A stretch of 64,000 nt of DNA, from contig JBFMHE010000007.1 of assembly GCA_040752355.1 (NCBI GenBank), forward strand, positions 62,001-126,000, given 5' to 3'. Shown here piece by piece: positions 56,553 to 64,000 of the stretch. Made by a program: the position numbers and the translations under genes. The notes below the pieces were generated by a model. The model saw only the letters and a program-made list of their open reading frames with translations. It did no database searches and was not told where the DNA came from. Source of the DNA: Nitrospirota bacterium (lineage in GTDB: Bacteria; Nitrospirota; Thermodesulfovibrionia; Thermodesulfovibrionales; Dissulfurispiraceae). The stretch's first letter is position 1. Each line of letters starts with the position of its first letter.

Positions 56553-57766
56553 TGCTGCTCGACCGGTACTCCGGAATTGCCCCCAAGGGCGATCTGCTGC
56601 TCCTCCGGAAGCTCGGGGAGCGCCTTCAGGGAAAGACCTTTCTGCATGTGAACTCCACCCGGAGCGGCGGCGGCGTGGCCGAGATCCTGCAGCGCATGAT
56701 CCCCCTCATCCTCGATCTCGGCATTACGGCCCGCTGGGAGGTGATCGAGGGAGACGACCGCTTCTTCGATATCACCAAGAAGATGCATAACGCCCTGCAG
56801 GGCAACCCGGAGCGTTTTACCGAGGCTATGTGGTCGCACCATTACGAGGTGAACCGGCATAATGCGGAGCATCTCGACCTCGGGGCCGATGCGGTGCTGA
56901 TCCACGATCCCCAGCCTGCGCCGCTGATCGAGTTCAGAAAGGGCGGCCGGTGGTTCTGGCGCTGCCACATCGATGTATCGAACCCCCTGAAAGAGGTGCG
57001 GGACGCCCTTCAGCGCTACTGCGCGCGCTACGACGCAGCGGTCTTCTCGGTCGCGCGGTTCGCCCAGGCGCTGCCGATCAGCGAGTTCATCATAGCCCCG
57101 TCCATCGACCCCCTGAGCGACAAGAACAGGGAGATGGACGACAGCGAGATACGCGCGGTCCTCGAACGGCTCGGGATCCCCGCGGACCGGCCGATGATCC
57201 TGCAGGTCTCCCGCTTCGACCGGTTCAAGGACCCGATCGGCGTGATTCAGGCCTACCGCATGGTGAAGAGGTACAACGACTGCATCCTCGTCCTCGCCGG
57301 CAGCCCCGCCACGGACGACCCCGAAGGAGCGGCGGTGCTCGACGAAGTCACGGCGTACGCCTCTGACGACCGCGACATCTACGTGCTGCTCCTGCCCCCC
57401 TTCAGCGACCTCGATATCAACGCGCTGCAGCGCAGCGCCACCGTGATCTTCCAGAAGTCGCTCAAGGAAGGGTTCGGCCTGACGGTCTCGGAAGCGATGT
57501 GGAAGGGGAAGCCGGTCATCGGCGGCGCGGTGGGCGGCATTCCGCTCCAGATCGTCCACGGCGTCACCGGGTTCCTCGTCCACTCCGCAGAAGGGGCGGC
57601 GTTCAGAGCACGGCAGTTCCTCAATAACCCCGGCATGGTGAAACGGATGGGGGAGAAGGGAAAGGACTATGTACGGAAGAACTTCCTTATTACGAGACAG
57701 CTGAGGGACTATTTATCGGTATGGTACCGGGAGGAAAACGGCCGGAAAGAAGTGATGGAGCTCTGA
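56552..57766 (+). CDS. treT: trehalose synthase TreT-like (GT4)
   Basis: The 404-residue GT-B enzyme shows the TreT text FLHVNSTRSGGGVAEILQRM, RWEVIEGDDRFFDITKKMHN, and the GT4 nucleotide-sugar site KEGFGLTVSEAMWKGKPVI with GGIPLQI. TreT makes trehalose directly and reversibly from an NDP-glucose and glucose, without a phosphate intermediate. It is coupled to the DUF5752-like gene by a one-base overlap and precedes the sensor-GT20 fusion by 1 base. Confidence 0.85.
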   Translation: MLLDRYSGIAPKGDLLLLRKLGERLQGKTFLHVNSTRSGGGVAEILQRMIPLILDLGITARWEVIEGDDRFFDITKKMHNALQGNPERFTEAMWSHHYEVNRHNAEHLDLGADAVLIHDPQPAPLIEFRKGGRWFWRCHIDVSNPLKEVRDALQRYCARYDAAVFSVARFAQALPISEFIIAPSIDPLSDKNREMDDSEIRAVLERLGIPADRPMILQVSRFDRFKDPIGVIQAYRMVKRYNDCILVLAGSPATDDPEGAAVLDEVTAYASDDRDIYVLLLPPFSDLDINALQRSATVIFQKSLKEGFGLTVSEAMWKGKPVIGGAVGGIPLQIVHGVTGFLVHSAEGAAFRARQFLNNPGMVKRMGEKGKDYVRKNFLITRQLRDYLSVWYREENGRKEVMEL

Positions 57767-57767
57767 T

Positions 57768-60023
57768 ATGAAGATATCCATTCGCCTTATCGTCTCTCTT
57801 GTGGTGGTGAGCGCTCTCGTCGCCGTGGCCTTTTCATTCTACCAGGCGAACGAGGAGAAGCACCGCCTCATCACCGAGCTGGAGCGGAGGACTATCGTCC
57901 TTGCCGACAGCCTGGAGGAGTCGGTGGTAAGCCTGATGCAGTCGGCGTCCACCGCGCGGCTGAACCGCCTGGTGGTACGGTTCGGCAATCGCGAGCGGCT
58001 CAAGGGGGTCGCCCTGTTCGACCGGCAGGGCGCTGTCGTCGCATCGACGCCGGAGCTCAGACCGCAGATCCCGCATCCCTTTCCCGCAGCGGTGCGGTCC
58101 ATCGCCGGCAGCCAGCCCGTCAGCAGCTTCATGGATATCGACGGGAAGAATGTCTATGTCTACACCGTCCCGCTTCCGGCGGAAGAAAAGGTCAGCGGGA
58201 CCCTCGCGTTGTTCCACGACGCGTCCTATATCGATGTACGGCTCAGGGAAATATGGCACTACAATTTTCTCCGCTTCCTGATCCTCACCGCCCTGATCGT
58301 CTTTATCACGCTCGTCGTGGTGCGGTGGAGCATCACCGGTCCGATCGCGCAGATTGCGGAATGGATGAAGGAGCTGCGGACAGGAAAAGGCAGGGTCGAG
58401 CACTCCTCGATACTGCCGAGGGGGGATGTCCTCGCTCCCCTCGTCTCCGAGGTCACCCATCTCGCAAAGAGCCTCGCGGTCGCGCGCGCAAAGGCGGAGG
58501 AGGAGGCCAGGAGGCGCGTGCAGATCGATTCGCTCTGGACCGCCCAGCGCCTGAAAGAGCATATGCGCATCGAGCTGAGCGGCAAGAAGCTGTTTCTCGT
58601 CTCGAACCGCGAGCCCTATATGCATGTAAAGGACGGAGGCCTGGTGCGGTGCATCGTTCCGGCAGGAGGGCTGGTGACCGCCCTCGATCCGGTGATGCGG
58701 ATATGCGACGGGCTCTGGGTCGCCCACGGCGGGGGCAATGCAGACCGCGAAACGGTCGGCGCGGGCGATACCCTGCGGGTGCCGCCCGAGAGCCCTTCGT
58801 ACACGCTCAAGAGGATATGGCTCTCGAAGGAGGAAGAGCAAGGGTACTATTACGGGTTCTCGAACGAGGGGATATGGCCGCTCTGCCACATCACGCATAC
58901 CCGTCCGACGTTCCGGCTGGAGGACTGGGTGTATTACCAGAAGGTGAACGAAAAGTTTTCCGAAGCCCTCCTCGCAGAGATAGCCGGCGAAGAGTCGCCC
59001 CTGATCCTGATCCAGGACTACCATCTCGCCCTCCTTCCGCTGCTCATCAAGGAGAGGCGGCCCGATGCGCGGGTGGCGCTCTTCTGGCATATACCGTGGC
59101 CGAACCCCGAAGCGTTCGGCATCTGCCCGTGGCAGCAGGAGATCCTCATGGGCATGCTCGGGGCGGATATCGTCGGCTTCCACATACAGTTCCATTGCAA
59201 CAATTTCCTTGATACGGTCGACCGGTTCCTCGAATCGAAAATCGATTGGGAACAGTTCTCCGTCACCCGCGGCGGCCATACGACCCAGGTGAAGCCCTTC
59301 CCCATAAGCGTCCGCTTCGACGGCGTTACCGAGAAGGCGGCCGCAGTGCAGGAAGCGCTCCCGCTCAAGGAGAGTCTTCTCAAGGAGATAGGAGTATCCG
59401 TACGGTACCTGGGCATGGGCGTGGACCGTATCGACTACACCAAGGGAATTCCCGAGCGGTTCAGGGCGATCGAGCGTTTTCTCGAAAAGCATCCCGAATT
59501 CATCGGCGCCTTCACCTTCGTGGAGCTCGGCGCTCCGAGCCGGACCCACATCAAGCGGTATCACGACCTGATAGCTGAGGTGGAGGAGACGGTGAACAGG
59601 ATCAACTGGCGTTTCGAGGTGAAAGGGTGGAAGCCTATCGTCCTCCTCAAGGCGCATCACAGCCACGAAGCGATCAGCCGGTTCTACCGCGTGGCCGACG
59701 TCTGCATGGTGACCTCCCTGCACGACGGCATGAATCTCGTCGCAAAAGAGTTCGTCGCCTCCCGCGATGACGGGGACGGCGTACTGATCCTCAGCCGGTT
59801 CGCCGGCGCATCGAGGGAGCTGACGGAGGCGCTTATCGTGAACCCCTACGACATCGAGGAGATGGCGGACGCCGTTTATCTCTCGCTCACCATGGAGCCG
59901 AAACAGAGAGCGGAGCGGATGTCCCGTATGCGCACGGTGGTGAGGGAAAACAATATTTACCGCTGGGCCGCGGACCTGATCACCGCCCTTGCGCGCCTCC
60001 GGCCATCGGGTGAGATGGAGTGA
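57768..60023 (+). CDS. otsA: membrane sensor fused to trehalose-6-phosphate synthase (GT20)
   Basis: Of 751 residues, the first ~270 are a signal-transduction front end. It has TM1 at about 7-25, a periplasmic domain of about 140 residues, TM2 at about 168-186, a HAMP-like linker ([13 protein letters not shown]), and a helical connector to about 265. Residues 274-745 are a complete GT20 domain: [55 protein letters not shown] and [13 protein letters not shown], which include the arginine, lysine and acidic residues used by OtsA. GT20 enzymes make trehalose-6-phosphate (or glucosylglycerol-phosphate) in the cytoplasm and are normally soluble. Here synthesis is presumably controlled by an extracytoplasmic signal. 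Confidence 0.88.
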   Translation: MKISIRLIVSLVVVSALVAVAFSFYQANEEKHRLITELERRTIVLADSLEESVVSLMQSASTARLNRLVVRFGNRERLKGVALFDRQGAVVASTPELRPQIPHPFPAAVRSIAGSQPVSSFMDIDGKNVYVYTVPLPAEEKVSGTLALFHDASYIDVRLREIWHYNFLRFLILTALIVFITLVVVRWSITGPIAQIAEWMKELRTGKGRVEHSSILPRGDVLAPLVSEVTHLAKSLAVARAKAEEEARRRVQIDSLWTAQRLKEHMRIELSGKKLFLVSNREPYMHVKDGGLVRCIVPAGGLVTALDPVMRICDGLWVAHGGGNADRETVGAGDTLRVPPESPSYTLKRIWLSKEEEQGYYYGFSNEGIWPLCHITHTRPTFRLEDWVYYQKVNEKFSEALLAEIAGEESPLILIQDYHLALLPLLIKERRPDARVALFWHIPWPNPEAFGICPWQQEILMGMLGADIVGFHIQFHCNNFLDTVDRFLESKIDWEQFSVTRGGHTTQVKPFPISVRFDGVTEKAAAVQEALPLKESLLKEIGVSVRYLGMGVDRIDYTKGIPERFRAIERFLEKHPEFIGAFTFVELGAPSRTHIKRYHDLIAEVEETVNRINWRFEVKGWKPIVLLKAHHSHEAISRFYRVADVCMVTSLHDGMNLVAKEFVASRDDGDGVLILSRFAGASRELTEALIVNPYDIEEMADAVYLSLTMEPKQRAERMSRMRTVVRENNIYRWAADLITALARLRPSGEME

Positions 60024-60169
60024 AGGATAGGGGAAGAGGGGTCAGCATCTGCGTCGGCGGGAGCCCCGAAGCCGACTATTGCCTGAAGAGCCGGGATGAG
60101 GTGGCGCTCGTCCTTGAACGGCTCCTCGCGGTGGGGGGCGATCAGAACAGCGGGACGCCGCAGCGGTAA
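60020..60169 (+). pseudogene. otsB: remnant of trehalose-6-phosphate phosphatase (otsB 3' end)
   Basis: A 49-codon frame begins with a GTG overlapping the GT20 stop (GTGA). It encodes RGVSICVGGSPEADYCL and DEVALVLERLL, which look like the last strand and helix of an OtsB-type HAD phosphatase. All catalytic HAD motifs are missing, so an internal deletion has probably joined the start to the end. It could still be translated through coupling. The match is by eye to a short, weakly conserved region, so it is moderately secure. Confidence 0.55.
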
Positions 60170-60173
60170 CGCG

Positions 60174-61454
60174 ATGGGCGATATCACGTTGCGGAAGGAG
60201 CTGATGCAGCAGCTTGAAGCCATAGGACGGGCTGAGATTCTTATCGGTATTCCGAGCTATGACAATGCGCACACCATAGCGCATGTGGTGAAGGCGGTGC
60301 AGATCGGACTCGCCAAGTACTTCCCCGACAAGAAATCGGTAATCGTCAATTCCGACGGCGGATCGAAGGATGGCACCATGCAGGTCGTCCGTGATACGAC
60401 GATCGACGATCTGCAATCCATACTGCTCCGTCATCGCGTGGAGCCGGTCCTCAAGATCGCTACCCCCTATCACGGCATCCCCGGCAAAGGCAGCGCCTTC
60501 AGGACGATCTTCGAGATCGCAAAGGCGCTCGAAGTGGACGCCTGTGCCGTGGTCGACTCCGACCTGAGGAGCATCACGCCGGAGTGGGTCGAGCTCCTGA
60601 TCAAGCCGGTCGTGGAGGGAGGATTCGATTATGTCGCCCCGCTGTACCACCGCCACAAGTACGACGGCACCATCACGAACAGCATCGTCTATCCCCTCAC
60701 GAGGGCCCTCTACGGCAAACGCATACGCCAACCCATCGGGGGGGACTTCGGATTTTCGGGGAGGCTCGCCTCCTTTTATCTGATGCAGGAGGTGTGGGAG
60801 AGCGATGTGGCGCGGTACGGTATCGACATCTGGATGACCACGACCGCCATCGCCAACGGGTTCCGGGTCTGCCAGTCCTTCCTGGGCGCAAAGATACACG
60901 ACCCGAAAGACCCCGGCGCCGATTTGAGCGCCATGCTCTACCAGGTGGTCGGCTCTGCCTTCGACCTCATGGAGACCTACGCTCCTGTCTGGTCCCGGGT
61001 GACCGGCTCGGAGCCGGTGCCGACCTTCGGGTTCCAGTACACGGTGGGCCTCGAACCCGTTGCGGTCAATGTCGACCGGATGATCGACAAGTTCAGGCTC
61101 GGCGTGAAGGAGCTGGCGGGACTGTGGCAGGAGGCACTCCCGTCCGGGGTCGTGGAGGAGCTGAAGGAGCTCGAACAGAAGGGCAGGGAGGAGTTTTCTT
61201 TTTCCGACGGCCTCTGGTCAGAGATCGTCTGCCGCTTCGCCCTGGCCGTGCGCGAGAAAAGAGTCTACAAAGAGCATCTGCTCAGATCGATGACGCCGCT
61301 CTATATAGGCAGAACCGCTTCGTTCGTCCTCGAGACGGAGGAGAGCGGGGCCGCCGAAGTAGAGGAGAGGATCGAGCAGCTCTGCAGGACCTTCGAGGAG
61401 ATGAAGCCCCTGCTTATCGGGCAATGGGAGCACAAGGAAGGCCGCGAGGAGTGA
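60174..61454 (+). CDS. GT78-like glycosyltransferase (mannosyl/glucosylglycerate synthase-like)
   Basis: The 426-residue cytoplasmic GT-A enzyme has a GT2-like start (LIGIPSYDNAHTIAHVV), the metal motif VDSDLRSITPEW, then IRQPIGGDFGFSG, YGIDIWMTTTAIANG and AKIHDPKDPGADL. The last blocks parallel mannosylglycerate synthase of Rhodothermus (GT78) and glucosylglycerate synthases, which make glycosylglycerate in one step. With the GpgS-like enzyme at 52155 this gives two candidate routes to glucosylglycerate. The start at 60174 is 4 bases after the otsB remnant. Confidence 0.75.
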   Translation: MGDITLRKELMQQLEAIGRAEILIGIPSYDNAHTIAHVVKAVQIGLAKYFPDKKSVIVNSDGGSKDGTMQVVRDTTIDDLQSILLRHRVEPVLKIATPYHGIPGKGSAFRTIFEIAKALEVDACAVVDSDLRSITPEWVELLIKPVVEGGFDYVAPLYHRHKYDGTITNSIVYPLTRALYGKRIRQPIGGDFGFSGRLASFYLMQEVWESDVARYGIDIWMTTTAIANGFRVCQSFLGAKIHDPKDPGADLSAMLYQVVGSAFDLMETYAPVWSRVTGSEPVPTFGFQYTVGLEPVAVNVDRMIDKFRLGVKELAGLWQEALPSGVVEELKELEQKGREEFSFSDGLWSEIVCRFALAVREKRVYKEHLLRSMTPLYIGRTASFVLETEESGAAEVEERIEQLCRTFEEMKPLLIGQWEHKEGREE

Positions 61455-61509
61455 GATCGTATGATCATCCGGCCGACAATTGCAGATCGACTATTTTCAG
61501 GAGGGACAC

Positions 61510-62208
61510 ATGATACCTGGTGTTGAACGGTTCATAATAGAGCCGGCAGAGCGATTTCTCGAAAAGGTGGCGCTCTTCCTGCCGAACCTCTTCTCATCGC
61601 TGCTGATCCTGGCCGTCGGCGCCTGCGCAGCGTGGCTGACAAAGCATATCGTGCTGCGCATACTCCGCATGATGAAGCTCGCCGAGCTTTCGGAGCGTTC
61701 CGGAGTGGAGGGCCTGCTCCTCAAGGGGGGCATCCGTGAGCCCTTTGCCGCGGTGGCGGGCAGGCTCGCCGGCTGGCTGGTTTTCTCCATATTCATTCTG
61801 ATATCCCTGAGCACGCTCACGGTCCCGGCCGTAGAGCGGCTCCTCGAACGGATGCTCCTCTATCTTCCCAATCTTTTCGTTGCGCTCGCCATCGTGGTGA
61901 TCGGCGTGCTCCTCGCCAACTTCTTCGGCAGGGCGGCGCTCATCGCGTCGGTCAATGCCGGGCTGGCCATGGCGGGACTGATCGGCAAGACGGTAAAGCT
62001 CGCTGTCTTCCTCTTCACGCTTTCGGTCGCCCTCGAGCAGCTCGGGATCGGCAAGGAGACGGTCCTGCTCGCGTTCGGCATACTGTTCGGGGGCGTCGTC
62101 CTGGCGCTCGCCCTCGCCTTCGGCCTCGGCGGCCGGGAAGCCGCGCAGTCGTACATCGAGAAGAAACTTTTCTCCGAAGAGGAGAGAGATGATATTCACC
62201 ACCTCTAA
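61510..62208 (+). CDS. membrane protein with conserved TM-helix (MscS/CmpX-like) repeats
   Basis: GGAGGG precedes the ATG at 61510. The 232-residue protein has about four membrane helices arranged as two repeats (LPNLFSSLLILAVGACAAWL and LPNLFVALAIVVIGVLLANF) and the glycine-rich TM-helix segment FGILFGGVVLALALAFGLGG. This is the pore-type helix repeat found in CmpX and MscS-related proteins. It lacks the MscS beta domain. In this setting an osmotic or mechanical role is plausible but inferred. Confidence 0.75.
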   Translation: MIPGVERFIIEPAERFLEKVALFLPNLFSSLLILAVGACAAWLTKHIVLRILRMMKLAELSERSGVEGLLLKGGIREPFAAVAGRLAGWLVFSIFILISLSTLTVPAVERLLERMLLYLPNLFVALAIVVIGVLLANFFGRAALIASVNAGLAMAGLIGKTVKLAVFLFTLSVALEQLGIGKETVLLAFGILFGGVVLALALAFGLGGREAAQSYIEKKLFSEEERDDIHHL

Positions 62209-62226
62209 CTGCCCGGGGCCGGCCGG

Positions 62227-63981
62227 ATGAAACAGAAGCTCGACCGTCTGCTCCTGCTGCTCTCGAAGGTCAGGGCCGACGAGCAGACGGCGCTCATTAT
62301 CCTGTCGCTCGCCATCGGCATGCTCGCCGGGGTCGCCAATATCGTGTTCCGTACGGCTATGGAGTTTGTACACGAGACCGTCTTCATCGGCGGCTCGAAA
62401 CTACTCCGTATCGACGAGGGCGGGGGATATCGCGCCCTGCTGCCGCTGCTCCCCATGACCGGAGCGCTCCTGCTCATTCCCTTTTCGCTGCTCTTTCCCC
62501 GCGAGGTGAACGGGTACGGCTTCCCGAAGTTCATCGAGGCCGTGAACCTCCGCGGCGGCGTCATGAAAGCGAGGAGCATATTCCTGAAGACCGTCGGCCC
62601 CGCGCTGACCATCGGTTCGGGAGGCTCCGCGGGAGTCGAAGGACCTATCGCCATAATCGGCGGAACGATCGGGTCCGCAATCGGCCAGTTCTTCAGGCTC
62701 TCGGGAAACCGGATGAAGCTCCTCGTCGCCGCCGGTTCCGCAGGCGCCATCGCCGCCACCTTTAACGCCCCGATCGCGGGCATACTGTTCGCCATGGAGG
62801 TGGTGCTCCTCGGCAACTATGAGCTCTCGTCCTTCGCCGCCATCGTCATCTCGTCGGGCATAGCCACCTTTGTGTCGCGGGGATACTACGGCGCCACTCC
62901 CGCCTTCTCCGTGCCGCAGTACGACCTCGTCAGCGCTGCGGAGATACCGCTCTACCTCCTCCTCGGCATAATCATCGGGGTTATTGCGGTGGTGTATGTA
63001 AAGGTGTTTCACCGGGTGAGCGACGAATTCGCCTCCGCGAGGATGCCCCTGCAGCTGAAGCCCGTGCTGGGAGCCTTTATGGTAGGGAGCTTCGGCATAT
63101 TTTTCCCCCACATAATGGGCAACGGGTACGGGTATATCGAGGAGGCCCTCTCCGGGAATATCGTCCTCCCGGTCATCGCGCTGCTCGTCCTCCTCAAAAT
63201 CGTCGCGACAGCGGTGACGCTGGGGTCAGGGGGAGCCGGAGGGGTCTTCGCCCCTGCCCTGTTCATAGGCGCGATGACCGGGGGCAGCTTCGGGGCTGTC
63301 GTCCACCGGCTCTTCCCCGCACTGACGGCGTATCCGGGCGCCTACGCCACGGTCGGCATCGGCGCCTTCCTCGCCGCCGCGACGCACGCCCCGCTCACCG
63401 GGATATTTCTCCTCTTCGAAATGACGGGAAACTATAAGATCATAATTCCCCTGCTCTTCGCCTCCGTGGTGGGGACCGTCGTCGCCAAAAGGCTCTCTCC
63501 CGACTCCATCGATACCGTGGAGCTCAGCAGAAAGGGGATAGCCCTCCATTTCGGCATGGAGCGCTCGACGATGGGCAGGATAAAGGTGAGCGACATCATG
63601 AGGCGGGACGTTATACAGGTCAACGAGCATGCCCTTCTGAAAGACGTGATAGCGCTCATGGTCGACCATGAACGCTTCTATATTCCGGTTACCGATGATG
63701 CGGGCGACATGCGGGGGATCATCTCTATTCAGGATATCCGCCACGTACTGTTCGAAGAGACGGTGAAGGAGAGGGTCAGGGTCGATCAGATACTGACAGA
63801 GCACGTTATCACCTTGCTCCCCGACGATGACCTCAATACGGCAATGAGGAGGTTCTCCCTGAAGGATATAGACGAGATCCCGGTCGTCGCTGCCGGCGAT
63901 TCACGCCGGGTGGTCGCCATGGTAGGAAGGGGCGATGTCATCTCGGCGTACAACCGGGAGGTCCTTAAAGAAAAGGCGTAA
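62227..63981 (+). CDS. ClC-family chloride channel/transporter with CBS pair
   Basis: The 584-residue protein has the ClC selectivity-filter blocks GSGGSAGVEGPIAIIGG and GSGGAGGVFAPALFIGA, about ten to twelve hydrophobic helices, and two C-terminal CBS domains (DIMRRDVIQVNEHALLK; LPDDDLNTAMRRF). In the first block the usual GREGP is GVEGP. ClC proteins move chloride, with or without protons; CBS domains often bind ATP or AMP and gate the channel. It follows the TM-helix protein by 18 bases and ends 19 bases before the window edge. Confidence 0.9.
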   Translation: MKQKLDRLLLLLSKVRADEQTALIILSLAIGMLAGVANIVFRTAMEFVHETVFIGGSKLLRIDEGGGYRALLPLLPMTGALLLIPFSLLFPREVNGYGFPKFIEAVNLRGGVMKARSIFLKTVGPALTIGSGGSAGVEGPIAIIGGTIGSAIGQFFRLSGNRMKLLVAAGSAGAIAATFNAPIAGILFAMEVVLLGNYELSSFAAIVISSGIATFVSRGYYGATPAFSVPQYDLVSAAEIPLYLLLGIIIGVIAVVYVKVFHRVSDEFASARMPLQLKPVLGAFMVGSFGIFFPHIMGNGYGYIEEALSGNIVLPVIALLVLLKIVATAVTLGSGGAGGVFAPALFIGAMTGGSFGAVVHRLFPALTAYPGAYATVGIGAFLAAATHAPLTGIFLLFEMTGNYKIIIPLLFASVVGTVVAKRLSPDSIDTVELSRKGIALHFGMERSTMGRIKVSDIMRRDVIQVNEHALLKDVIALMVDHERFYIPVTDDAGDMRGIISIQDIRHVLFEETVKERVRVDQILTEHVITLLPDDDLNTAMRRFSLKDIDEIPVVAAGDSRRVVAMVGRGDVISAYNREVLKEKA

Positions 63982-64000
63982 GGGGAATATCCCGGCGCAT

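Noticed and set aside
57834-59723. 629-codon minus-strand frame opposite the sensor-GT20 gene
   Set aside because: Composition is that of an antisense shadow and there is no recognisable domain.

Overview
The window is 64 kb of GC-rich, gene-dense bacterial chromosome. I see no rRNA, tRNA, CRISPR array, phage or insertion sequence. The organism is probably a strictly anaerobic, Gram-negative bacterium. It carries a bacterial-type CO dehydrogenase/acetyl-CoA synthase (Wood-Ljungdahl) operon, an NADH-oxidising NuoEFG-like module and an NfnAB-like transhydrogenase. It also has lipoproteins, lspA, diderm-type envelope genes, and periplasmic sensors with CxxCH haem motifs. Nitrospirota (Thermodesulfovibrio-like) is my best guess, with Desulfobacterota as the alternative; this is inference from gene content, not a placement.

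Layout. 1-9.4 kb holds signalling genes on the minus strand: a lipoprotein (cut by the window edge), an HD-GYP phosphodiesterase, a CAP-domain lipoprotein, and an operon of a PhnD-like binding protein followed by two CxxCH-containing hybrid histidine kinases; a Glu/Leu-type dehydrogenase lies on the plus strand. 9.6-13.0 kb holds scpA, hisG and murB. 13.3-30.4 kb is the energy and carbon core: nfnAB (plus), then on the minus strand nuoE, a NuoF fused to CBS domains, a NuoF-tail/ferredoxin protein and nuoG, followed by cooC-acsE-acsD-acsC-acsB-cooS. 30.5-40.2 kb is housekeeping: gph, a 44-residue membrane peptide, trmFO-xerC-hslV-hslU, rlpA, argB, a CBS/GGDEF cyclase and endonuclease IV. 40.3-52.0 kb carries a vapBC locus, ileS-lspA, two tandem TPR genes, pdhABC, an ADP-forming acyl-CoA synthetase alpha subunit, a truncated DUF421 gene and a second antitoxin/PIN pair. 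52.1-64.0 kb is a plus-strand run for compatible solutes and the envelope: a GpgS-like glycosyltransferase, SH3, coiled-coil and M23 envelope proteins, a DUF5752-like protein, TreT, a membrane-sensor/trehalose-phosphate-synthase fusion, an otsB remnant, a GT78-like glycosyltransferase, a TM-helix channel-like protein and a ClC channel with CBS domains.

How the parts work together. CODH/ACS makes or cleaves acetyl-CoA. NuoEFG-like and Nfn proteins would balance NADH, NADPH and ferredoxin. PDH plus ADP-forming acyl-CoA synthetase could take pyruvate to acetate with ATP gain if the missing subunits (E3, ACD beta) lie elsewhere. The 52-64 kb region reads as an osmotic-response island in which one GT20 enzyme appears to be controlled directly by a periplasmic sensor.

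The most notable observations are the sensor-GT20 fusion with the decayed otsB beside it, the CBS-fused NuoF, a PIN toxin with its first catalytic Asp changed to Gly, a set of promoters whose -10 boxes sit 7-9 bases from start codons (leaderless mRNAs), and several intergenic loci built from degenerate 7- or 8-base tandem repeats, one of which appears to form the signal-peptide region of rlpA.
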